Source: Enoplolaimus lenunculus (Eukaryota > Nematoda > Enoplea > Enoplida > Thoracostomopsidae). Taken from it: a DNA stretch of 64,000 nucleotides. Position 1 is the stretch's first letter, and the number at the start of each line of letters is the position of its first letter. Positions 55,017 to 64,000 of the stretch are shown one piece after another. The stretch lies in NCBI GenBank assembly GCA_030248215.1, contig JASANG010001153.1:1-64000 (forward strand), in the 5' to 3' direction. The notes beneath the pieces were generated by a model. The model saw only the letters and a list, made by a program, of their open reading frames with translations, had not been told where the DNA came from and made no database searches. The position numbers and the translations under genes are program-made.

Positions 55017-58000
55017 ATGTTTTTGACTTTGAAATATTTTAATAAATTTGGTCAATTCGCCAAATCTGTCAGTTTGTTTCTGGTCCTAAAACACGGATCA
55101 GTCAGACAGGCGAAATATGTTTCGAAAGTTTCAAATCAACACTTGTGTCAGGTAATGCGCACTGGGGCAGTACGATTCCCGTATGTGTAATATCGGATTT
55201 TGCTGAATTCGTACGCGTAAAATATAAATTTTGTACTGACCTTTCTTTGGTAGCCTTCCTATTTATGTACTATAATTACGCCAGTCGTCATTTACTGACT
55301 CTAATTTATCAGCGTTTTGTACTTTGCACATTTAATCCTATTGATTTAGCTTCATCATACGATCCCGTCTTATTATCCCCAACTTTTATTCGGGTTACTA
55401 CATTATGTGTATAGACGAATGCCTAAACCAAAATGTTAATGCACTATTATTCTAAGTTAAACATAATCTCTCTGTTTATTTTTAGGTTGCTCACACCAGT
55501 CAACAAGTGCTACTCTGTAGATGCGACGCTTTTGTCGGACCGTCCAATACGATTTCAGCGGGTCAACGTTTCCGGCGTTGGAATTCGCAGCTACTTGTAC
55601 GTGATTTCTCAACAGAAATCTCAAATACTGATTCCGACTTGGAATTAGACGATTTTGATTCGTTAGATGACAACGTTGATGATACCGATAAAACCAATCA
55701 AATTACGTCTATGATGCGATCACTATATGCGGTATGTATATCAACCAATGAAATGAATATTAATTGAACGAACTCAAACTGGGGTTCTGAAGTGAAATCC
55801 TTTATTCGTTTGGGTCTATTTCAGACAAGGGCCGTATTCTCAGACGTGTGCTGCAAATAGTACTTATCACCAATTACGAGTAAGTAAACAAGCCAACTGC
55901 AGCTACTGTAGATCTCAAAATCTCCCACAGAACTCGGTTGAATCAGGAGCACAAAATATGCTCATTTTCAAACTTCGTCGTTGATTGGTTCAAACGAAGT
56001 TTTACAAGATCTGTCACAACTGTTGATAGGTTCTACACACATTTGAGAATATCTGCAATGATTTGAGCTGTATATTAGCCAGAGTACAATCGTGCGAATT
56101 TTACCATTGTAAAAAACGACTCTGCGTTAGTTTTAAATGAACAGTATTTTAGACAGGCCGCGGTCATCATCAAGTCTTAATTATTCAACCACGGCTTAAG
56201 ACTGGCCCAAATCGGCAAAACGTTGAGCGTGCTGAACTCATGAAAGCGGAAGCGGTTGCGTTGGTTCATTCGGTTCCAAATTGGAATGTTGTTGATACGG
56301 TAATTATTAATGGTTTGGTGGTCTTCACAGGGCAACAAAATGATATTTCTAACGACACGAGCTTGTTATGTCATACTACTAAATCACTCGCTGAAAGCTG
56401 AATATGTAATGCGCTCGTTTTTGGTATAATTCGGCTCGTAAAATGATGCTATTTTAATATTTATTGGCCAATTTTCAAGTATGCTTTGAACTGTAGTTGG
56501 TTAAGTATACTAGCTTGTTTGAGTGAATATCATTTGACTATGAAGATTAAACATGTTGTCGAATGCCTTGGCGTCTTATATGCGTTTAGCAACGAAAAAA
56601 AACCCTGTCAATGCAGCTGATGTGAAAGTAGGGATATTTGCCAGTTGTTGTCAACACACGGAGAAATTCTGTCATGTCAACTGTCCAGAGTTCAGTCTTC
56701 TGGGTGTATATCAGGGTTCCAACGGAATTCTGATTCCGGCTAAAATTCCGAAAAAATTTGGGTTCCTATTCCAATCCCGATTGGCTTCTATTCCGAAGCC
56801 GGAATTCCGATTTTTCGATTATGAGTTGTTAAACTGATTGAATTTAAATTTCGCCTATTTTTCGTTTGTTTGCAAATCTGTAAGTATTCTCAGTAGCGGA
56901 GTAAACTATTTCGCTGATTGTCGAAATGTGACTGCAGTTGAAAACTTTAAGCTCTAACTTTAAACGAATAACAAAATGTAAACTTAAAATTCTACTTCAT
57001 AGCGGCAAGCAGTGATGTTAGCCCCACTAGTTCTCAAATATAGCTCGATATATTTAAATACGTATAACATCTATCACCACTTGGCGATACGTTTTCAAAG
57101 TGACGAGCTCCTGCTAGGGATCGACCGGATCCGAGATCCGGATCATCTCTGCAATTTTTAAGATCCGGATCCGAATCCGGTAAAATAAACACCGGATCTC
57201 CGGATCCGAAATTTGATATACAAACAAAAACATACCAATATTGGTGTATGTATTTCAACTATGCGTACGTAATGGATAACGCACTGTGTGAGCATTAATG
57301 CTTTGTTGGAATGTCAGGTTAATGACAACCACGTGGAGACCAGTGTTGTTGCGCAAGAAGAACAAACATAAAAATTTTAAAGATTCTTTTTTTAGATGCT
57401 GTAAGCTTTGTTGACTAATTTTGCGAAACAATCAGTTAAACTTTTGGTATTTTATATACGTTAGGTGTTGAAAAATTATCCAGCTTGTAAGATCCGGATC
57501 CGGATCCTGGCCAGATCTGAATTTTAGATCCGGATTCGGGTCCGGTAAATGCAAAATTTTGGATCCGGTCGTTCCCTAGCTCCTGCAATAGCATATCGTA
57601 AAATTGGCATACAATTAAAACAAATACGAAGAATGTATTGAATTTCAGACGTCGCTATTAGCTGGTTCGAAAGTTACATATAAAACGTGTCAGAATACGG
57701 GACAGGACCGTAATTGTTGCAATGTCTATATGACGTCGACACCGCACCAATTTTGCCATATCACCAATATGGCTAGCCACTGCACCAATTGTCACAGTAG
57801 CTAGCCACTACTGACCAATCGCTGCCCGGTATATTATTGTGTTCACAAAGTTACACCAATTACGTTACGCCATAGGCATGGAGTTGATTATTTATAACCA
57901 ATCAGGAGCCAGTGCTGCGGTTGCCAGGCACTGTGACAATTGGCATCGAGGCTAACGATATTGGTGATATTGTTAAATTAATGCGGACGCTATACGATAT

Positions 58001-61000
58001 ATATTAATGCAATAAAAATGTTGCACATTTTGTCGCTGGAAGTATTAATGGATAGGCTGGTATTAATTTTGGGCGCACTATATTTTTGGGTTTGACAGCA
58101 TTTTAGATTACTCAATCAATAACTGGGACCGGTTCAAAACGCCTTTTCGGCACAGGGCAATCGTTGAAACTCAACGAACGAATCCGATGCAACCCACAAG
58201 TGACTGCGGTGTTTGTCAACATTGAATCACTGACTGGCGTTCAGCATGCGATCTTAGGCAATGATTGGCAGATTACTGTGTTTGATCGGTATAAAATTTG
58301 GTGTTTATGCATTTTACACAATAACTTGCATACACTACGCATAGGAGCGTCACCAGGAATTCGAATTCCGGAGGGGATCATCTCATACAAAACTTTTTCT
58401 GACCCCTACGATTTACAAATCATTACTCTGAACCCTGCGAAAAGTACTTTATTTCTTATCTCTCTGAAAATTTCGGAGCGATATATCCCACCCGCAATCC
58501 ACCGCTTGCAAATTCCTGTTTCCATATGACAATTTTTCCATTCTTGTAATGTGCTGGTCAGCTAGCATTGCTGCTGTACGTGTTCCAGTTTAGAGCGGTA
58601 TAACAGACGTGCTTAGATGGATTTGTTCCTAAACGGTTAGGTTGGTTAAGCCTTTAGAATGCGAGGCACTAAAGCGTAGTTTGAAAACTAGCAAATTTAG
58701 TCATTATCTGGCATTATTTGAAGAAAAATTAAAATCGAAAACGGTGTTTGAAATTTGTTACTTGCATTTTGGTCTTAAAAGGACGGATGTTGGCCCAGTA
58801 GAAACACGGCCGTGGTTCAAAGGAAACTGGCAATTCGTGTGAGTATTGTAATGGTTGTTCAGTTGACGAGTCACTACGATCTGTTGCACTGCAGCCCTGC
58901 AAATAGAAATTGTTAGTGGCGGGGGGCAAGAAGTTTTTTGGGGGGTGGGAAATTTTTTGTGAACGCGCCCAATTGTTTCGGCGTTGTATGAAATTTTTGA
59001 ACTGGGGAAGGGAAAATGTCCGTAATGGTTGTTCGGTTCATCTTGCGCAACCCTGCAATCAGAAACTGTTAGTAGCGGTCCGGTGGGGCGCTAGATGATG
59101 TATATATAAAGGGGGGTGGGAATATTGTCGTGAACACAATTCTTACGGCGGTGTATAAAAAATTTTTAGAGGTGCGGGCGGCAAAGATGTCCATAAGGAA
59201 TCTGTCTCCTTCCTGGACCCCATGTAATTGCAGGCCTGCTGCAAGGCGTAGCGTTTGCATTTCAGGCCAACGTATATATAGATCAAGGCTATAACAGTAG
59301 TATAAGCATATTCCTAAGCATAAACCTAAACGTAAGATAAGCCTACACCTAAGCTTAAGCCTAAGCAAACAAATTAGTATTAATTACTGATTTTCAGGTA
59401 CAACTTAGTGTTACATATATTCAAAATGTTTGCGCGATCACGAGAAGCGAAGCTTCAAGTAGCCCTTGCAGAAATTCCGTATCTAAGGTAAATACTAATG
59501 AATGTTTATTTATGGTTCAAATGAAAATCTGTAACAGGTCAATAGCGTAGCTTAAGGGTGGAGTTAGGTGTCAACAAACCTCCCATCCCTCTTGGGTTTT
59601 TTGTACAGGGGCTTATGGACAGAATTTCAGCTTGTAACGCAAGAGACCACTGATCGAAATTTTTGCCGAATTCAACGTCCCGTTTTCAAATTTCTGGCTG
59701 AACCCATGTATCAGAGTTTGTATTTGTTTGACCAAAAAGCTTCTAAGCTTAAATATTTACAGAGCTAACGACCGTCAGGCTCGTACCCAGCTCACCTTGC
59801 TAGGGGGCGGCTAAAAAAATTTCAGGAGGGGCATTCAAGGGTTTTCAATGAGTTATAAGCAGGGTTGAAAAAATTCTAGGGGGGGGGGCTAAATTTTTCC
59901 AAGGGGCCGAGCGCCCCCCGCCCCCCCTCTTGGCAACGGGCCCGACGACCGTTCAATTCTACTTTAATCAAAAAATTTGGTTTGTTCTGCAGAAAGAAGT
60001 ATTCATTTTGCCCCTGTTACTAAATGCATATTGCTGTCGCTAGTGCAAGATCATTTTTGGCAAATTCACCGATCAAAACGTTTTATATATGAGATACTTA
60101 TAATCTAACGTCATAGTTTTTGAAGTTGCTTATAGCAATGAACAAATCAAACTAAATTAAAATTTGAACAAATAGTAGTCATTGTCACGAGAAGCTAAAT
60201 TCTCAACTGTGTGTACGATCTGTGGCCGGTTAGGCCCGTAGCCAGCTCACCTTACTATGGGAGCACAAAATGTTTACGAGGGACAGACAACGGTTGCCGA
60301 TCACAGTACAAGCGAGTTTTAAACTTTTCTACGGGTGCTAAACCCTTCCTGACTCGTATTTGGCTTGGTTTTCTCACAGTTTGTAATAAGTTTTTAAACA
60401 TACAAATACTACAAAATGAAACATTTCGTTTACGTGCAGATGTTTCCAATGTTCGATTTCGATCATAAAGGATTTGTGAATGAAATGATTTGAGCCAATT
60501 TCTCAAATTAACAGATATTGGCTGGGTTTCTGAAATCTTACTTAAGTATTTACTTAAGTTATACTTAAGTCATTACTTAAGACACCGACGTAAGTAATTA
60601 AATTACTTAACTTTTTGAGCGAAAACGAACAAATGCCTATGTGAGCTATTGTCATAACAAGGAAGTAGTAGTTTCGCTTTATGTTAAGTACACTCCATTA
60701 TTCTACAATTTCAATTAAACCAAGGTTGGTATGCCTTATGTCAAAGTTAGTCAGCGACTTAAGTATTTACTTAACTTAAGTAGGCTTTTAAAACCGACAC
60801 TATGGCTACGTAAATACTTAGCACGTACTTAAGTACTAAATTGTACTTAAATAGTGTTTTCAAAATCCAGTTATTATCTATCTACGATTGAGCAGCTCAA
60901 AATACCGATATTGTTGTCTTTAGTAATCTGCTAACGTTTAGCACCAAAATAATTATAATCACGCTCCCCCCGTCAATAAGGTCCGTATTTTTTCAACTTC

Positions 61001-64000
61001 AGAATCATTTAAATATATATACCCCTTTAACGTCATAATCGCTTAAATAGTTTTTTTCAAGTTCTTTAAACATAAAAGGACAGCTGTACTTTTGGACTAC
61101 TTTAATGCCGTTCAGTGTTGATCGGCGGCCATCCGGCGACGTGCGGCACTGTACGGCAACTGGCGTTAATTGTGCATGACATAACAATCAAAGTTTTTTT
61201 TACTTCCGGCACCGAACGACAAGTATATACCGCCATCCAAACGGTAGAAAGGTTTGTTCATTGATGGGGCTGGTGCAACCAATCAATAGTTAAAATGTGT
61301 TAATTAGAAATATGAAATAGTTTGAATATTAGAAAAGTGGCAACATTTTGCGTAAATATAAATGCTTTTGTTGATGGTTGTGATAAAGTAAACAAACTTT
61401 AGAAACAAACCAGGTTAATATATGCTGGTACCGGAACTGTCTAACGTATGTATACAAAGCGGTGCATTTGTGCTTTTAGAACGACCATAAGAAGTATTGG
61501 TCTAAAATAAATCGATAGTAAAAATAAATGAATGCTTTCGGTTAAAAATCGTTTGAATATGTCGTTTAGCGTGTTCGATGCGTCAAAGGAAAGGGCATGG
61601 ATCTATATATGTATATATGTATATATGTATATATAACATATATTATATATCACGAAAACTACAAACAAAATTAAAAATAATTTATTTTGAAATTTTAATT
61701 TTTTCTGGTGATGACCAAAAATTGACAGAGGCCGAGGGTTTTTTAGGTCTGTCTCGGTAGTTAGGTCTCGGTCTCGGTTTTTAACTGACCCCGTTCATCC
61801 CTAATGGGGATAAGTTCTAGTAGATTGGGGTAATGGTTTGTTGAAACTTATTTTTGAATTGTGGATAAGCAAAAGATTAGTCACACAAACAAGCAGTAGC
61901 GGCGTTCCGCAGCGCATGGAGAGTATAGCAGTACCTGAATTGTCGGTTTCAGGGCACGAATTCGTTCGTTGACAAAGTCAAAAGTGCAACACCAAGAAAT
62001 ATTTGGTACTCAAGCGCACGGAAGTATTCCAACTTCAAGTTCAACTAAAACCGGTGAAACGTTTTGGCAGCGACAAAGATTTCTACTCATGGTACGCACG
62101 GATAGGTTTGAATGAATCTGGTACGAGCAGCGACGCATCTGAGATTTTTCTGGTGTAAAGAATGTTCGAATAATTTTAAAAAAATTATAATGAAAACGTC
62201 TACATTTAATCAAAAATTCCACGAGATAACCTTAATTGTTTAACTCAGGAACCAGTCGTCCTGGCATCATCGCGTTTAAAAAGGTCCGTTTGAGAACTGA
62301 TGTTCTCAGATCACGGAACAGTTACTCAGTCCTCAAAATGTTTTAACTCTCCGTTATTCAAGGCATTTGCAAGGAGTAGCTAATGAAATTGTGTGTAATT
62401 AGTATAGCCTGCCATTTTCAAAGCTGAAAGGCAAAAGTTCCGAAAAATATGACTAAGTGTCAATTACAGTTTTCCCAGATTTTATGGTATCAATTAAAGT
62501 TTCACCCTTTATTTGAAGATTGGGAACTTTACTTGATCCACATATTTTTTAAATTATTACCCATCGAGATAAAATACTCCGTGATTGTTCAATTTGGCAT
62601 AATCCGCATAAATAAGCTGCAAATACCGCTTGGTTTTCGAACATTAAAAAATATCCGATGTCCATTACTAGTATTGACAATTCAAATTGTTTTGACATTT
62701 TCGGTCCAATGTAAAGAACAGGGGCGGAACAGTATTATAAGCATATTCCTAAGCCTAAGCCTAAGCCTAAACCTAAGCGTAAGAATGAGCATATTCCTAA
62801 GTCTAAGCCTTAGTCTAAGCCTAAGCCAAGGAAAAAATAGTGTAAAGCTTAAGCTTACTCTATTCTAGATCCATAGAAAAACCCTCCACCCCTGATCTTT
62901 ACATGGGCGCATTTTCGTTTTAAACTTCAATTCGCTATAAAATATGCATATTTTATTACTTAAAGCAACGCGAACAAATATTAAAGAAAAAGTTGCAAGC
63001 GATTCGTAGTGCACGTTTGCAATCTCGGAGGCAACAACAGCAACACAACAAATATCCGATCGTTGCAGTGATTGGATATACAAATTGTGGTAAGAATGTC
63101 TCGATGACGAGTGTAGCATATACTTACAGTCACAGACGTCCCTAAACCAGAGAATAGGTCTGGTGGAACTCAGAGCGATTCGAGAAAAATTAGTGCCCTA
63201 CGAAGGAAAGTTTTAACTTGGCTTGTAAGTCATCTGGAATCATGGTTTGCTGTCGGAAAAAATTTTCAACCCGCGTAATAAGGCGAGTTGGCTACTGGCC
63301 TGGGTACAGACATTTTTTGTTGATTGTTACAAATATATAATTGAAACCAGAAAACGATAAAATTCAATTGACAAATTAAATAGCAGGGGTTTAAAATAAA
63401 TGGGTAATGTCCTCTGTTTGTACTTTGTAGTAATATTTCGAGTTCTCACTTATGTGCTGCACGCGCTAGACCTTAATACGACCACGATGCAAATGCTTAG
63501 TATTAATACGAAGGCTTGACGGTTTGTTTGTTTGTTTGTCTGTTTCTTTGTTTGTTTGTTTGTTTGTTTGTTTTTCGTTGTTATACTCAAGGTTAAAAAT
63601 TGGCAAATTTTTAAATTTTCCAACTGATAAAATAAAATAAAATAATTTTTGTTTAATGTTTCAAAATCAAGTGAAACTGGCTTGATTAAATGACATGGTG
63701 AAATAGTTAATCAGTGATAATTTTTATTTAAAATTCACCACAGACGAAAATTTAATTAATTGATCTGATTTAAAATTTATGTTTCAGGTAAAACTTCACT
63801 AATCAAAGTGTTGACCAACGACAAATCGTTGTTACCGCAAGATCGCTTATTTGCTACACTTGACGTTAGTTTACATGCGGGAACTCTGCCGTCTCGAAAT
63901 ACTGTGTTGTACGAAGATACGGTTGGTTTCATATCGGATATTCCAACGGCGTTGGTCGCTAGTTTTGCCGCAACCCTTGATGATGTTTGTGTCGCGGTAG
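55017..64000 (+). CDS. GTPBP6: GTPBP6/HflX-like mitochondrial GTPase, 3' part outside window
   Basis: A translational GTPase of the Obg-HflX group; the human member acts in mitochondrial ribosome assembly and recycling. Eight exons chain in phase: 55017-55151, 55486-55731, 56153-56299, 58107-58288, 59398-59487, 61953-62091, 62966-63089, 63788-(about 63996). Exon 1 starts MFLTLKYFNKFGQFAKS, is basic and has no acidic residue until later, and exon 2 holds LLVRDFSTE, together a typical mitochondrial presequence. The HflX N-terminal domain follows: ERAELMKAEAVALVHS, then KRLFGTGQ, NERIRCNPQVTAVFVNIE, LVLHIFKMFARSREAKLQV and ALAEIP. A basic, Gln-rich coiled segment precedes the G domain. G1 is GYTNCGKTS, split between exons 7 and 8. 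Switch I is FATLDV and G3 is DTVGF. NKxD lies beyond the window. About 425 codons are visible. Exon 6 is the most diverged part and was placed by GETFWQRQR and by phase. Confidence 0.9.
55830..56056. mobile_element. GCCGTATTCTCA-family MITE in GTPBP6 intron 2
   Basis: The ends GGCCGTATTCTCAGACGTG and CACATTTGAGAATATCTGC, with TATCACCAATTACGAG and CAACTGTTGATAGGTTC inside, match 46868-47097. Confidence 0.7.
56712..56832. mobile_element. GGAATTCCG-filled MITE, copy 2 (inverted)
   Basis: It begins AGGGTTCCAACGGAATTCTG and ends GGAATTCCGATTTTTCGATT, the reverse complement order of 54807-54925. The two copies flank GTPBP6 exons 1-3 in opposite orientation and could pair in RNA if both are transcribed. 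Confidence 0.65.
57040..57700. mobile_element. GTATTCTCA-family MITE split by a later hAT insertion
   Basis: The outer parts (57040-57106 and 57587-57700) carry TTCTCAAATATAGCTCG, CTATCACCACTTGGCGATA and, at the far side, TCGTAAAATTGGCATACA and GTCAGAATACGGGACAGG, matching the 46868 family. The hAT-type element 57115-57578 interrupts it. Confidence 0.65.
57115..57578. mobile_element. hAT-type element of GATCCGG repeats with perfect 8-bp duplication
   Basis: This 464-bp element starts TAGGGATCGACCGGATCC and ends GGATCCGGTCGTTCCCTA. It is flanked by GCTCCTGC on both sides (57107-57114 and 57579-57586). Both subterminal zones are arrays of ATCCGGATCCGG; the centre is unrelated AT-rich sequence. 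It is non-coding. The clean duplication and nested position show it is younger than the host MITE. Confidence 0.9.
57758..57970. mobile_element. Foldback element with about 40-bp inverted ends
   Basis: The left arm ATATCACCAATATGGCTAGC...CAATTGTCACAG (57758-57797) is matched in inverted form by CTGTGACAATTGG...ATTGGTGATAT (57931-57970). Between them is GC-balanced sequence with ATTACGTTACGCC. Its family is not known. Confidence 0.7.
58848..59195. repeat. 174-bp tandem duplication, diverged
   Basis: GTAATGGTTGTTCAGTTGA (58848) recurs as GTAATGGTTGTTCGGTTCA (59022). Shared downstream words include AGAAATTGTTAGTGGCGG / AGAAACTGTTAGTAGCGG and GGCGTTGTATGAAATTTTTG / GGCGGTGTATAAAAAATTTT. It lies in GTPBP6 intron 4 and may be part of a transposon. 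Confidence 0.75.
59305..59370. repeat. TTAGGC-like hexamer block
   Basis: CCTAAGCTTAAGCCTAAGC-type units immediately upstream of GTPBP6 exon 5, without the recognisable ends of the GGGGCGGA family. Confidence 0.6.
59776..59944. mobile_element. GGGCCCGTAGCC-family hAT-like MITE with perfect 8-bp duplication
   Basis: A 169-bp copy bounded by ACGACCGT (59768-59775 and 59945-59952), with ends CAGGCTCGTACCCAGCTCAC and CAACGGGCCCG. It contains a run of nine G residues and GCGCCCCCCGCCCCCCC. This copy settles the family's target-site length. A solitary left end of the family lies at 60233-60280. Confidence 0.88.
60513..60885. mobile_element. CTTAAGT-rich MITE, best-preserved copy
   Basis: It starts CTGGGTTTCTGAAATCTTAC and ends GTTTTCAAAATCCAG (inverted match). 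Both sides are ladders of CTTAAGTATTTACTTAAG. It is non-coding and lies in GTPBP6 intron 5. Confidence 0.7.
61595..61650. repeat. (TATATG)n simple repeat
   Basis: TATATATGTATATATGTATA tract in GTPBP6 intron 5. Confidence 0.8.
61726..61803. mobile_element. GTCTCGGT-type MITE fragment
   Basis: CTGTCTCGGTAGTTAGGTCT then CGGTCTCGG, ending CCCCGTTCATCCCTA, which is the inverted TAGGGATG end of the family. Confidence 0.55.
62704..62909. mobile_element. GGGGCGGA hAT-like MITE with perfect 8-bp duplication
   Basis: This 206-bp element is flanked by CATTTTCG (62696-62703 and 62910-62917). Ends are CCAATGTAAAGAACAGGGGC and CCCCTGATCTTTACATGGGC. The interior holds about fourteen CCTAAG-type hexamers. 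Its right duplication lies 49 bp upstream of GTPBP6 exon 7, so it nearly abuts the splice acceptor region. Confidence 0.9.
63158..63303. mobile_element. Diverged GGGCCYGTAGCC-family MITE
   Basis: TAGGTCTGGTGGAACTCAGA to GGCGAGTTGGCTACTGGCCT follows the layout of 1158-1315 (including CTTGTAAGTCAT and AAGGYGAGTTGGCTAC). Ends are eroded and no duplication is visible. Confidence 0.6.
63518..63576. repeat. (GTTT)n simple repeat
   Basis: Near-pure TTTG tetranucleotide tract in GTPBP6 intron 7. Confidence 0.9.

Noticed and set aside
58642-58842. 66-codon frame in GTPBP6 intron 4 (ALKRSLKTSKFSHYLALFEE)
   Set aside because: A strong GTGAGT follows it, but exons 4 and 5 join in phase without it, it matches nothing I know, and it borders a duplicated repeat block.
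62740-62828. TTAGGC-like arrays as interstitial telomere or chromosome-fusion scar
   Set aside because: The arrays sit inside elements with inverted ends and 8-bp target duplications, so they spread as transposons; they are also short and imperfect.

Overview
The window is nuclear DNA of an animal, probably an invertebrate. Protein-coding genes are split by many GT-AG introns, and the non-coding DNA is AT-rich and crowded with short inverted-repeat transposons, minisatellites and LINE pieces. The phylum cannot be fixed from the sequence. The exon-rich TAF2 gene argues against fast intron-losing lineages such as flies or C. elegans, and the FMRFamide-receptor-like GPCR argues for a bilaterian.

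Layout: (1) 1-8.5 kb is mostly repeats, with one possible exon of an unrecognised minus-strand gene at 700-886. (2) 8,499-10,120 holds four plus-strand exons of prefoldin subunit 3 (VBP1 family); the last exon, with the family's conserved C-terminus, was not found. (3) 13,672-48,754 is a complete-looking plus-strand gene for TFIID subunit TAF2. I could chain 29 exons in phase to a predicted 1,278-residue protein. (4) Inside TAF2 intron 27, on the opposite strand, an intronless 1,790-codon ORF (34,516-39,888) encodes a rhodopsin-family peptide GPCR with a cytoplasmic tail of about 1,400 residues rich in Gln and Asn. (5) 55,017 to the window end holds eight plus-strand exons of a GTPBP6/HflX-type GTPase with a probable mitochondrial presequence. 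The window ends after the G3 motif.

The three plus-strand genes are general housekeeping functions (cytosolic chaperone, basal transcription, mitochondrial ribosome-associated GTPase). I see no operon-like or pathway link between them. The nested GPCR is the one lineage-specific-looking gene.

Mobile DNA: several families of 150-500 bp elements have terminal inverted repeats. Six copies have 8-bp target-site duplications, five perfect and one with a single mismatch, which points to hAT-type transposition. Several families are filled with short hexamer motifs (TTAGGC-like, TCCGGA-like, CTTAAG-like, GTCTCG-like). A separate family of about 440 bp with CTGTAGTGACC ends has six or more copies. 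Two LINE fragments of Jockey-like type, minisatellites (42 bp, 82 bp, and a CpG-rich unit of about 24 bp) and a tRNA-like SINE candidate complete the picture. I saw no LTR elements, rRNA genes or intact tRNA genes.
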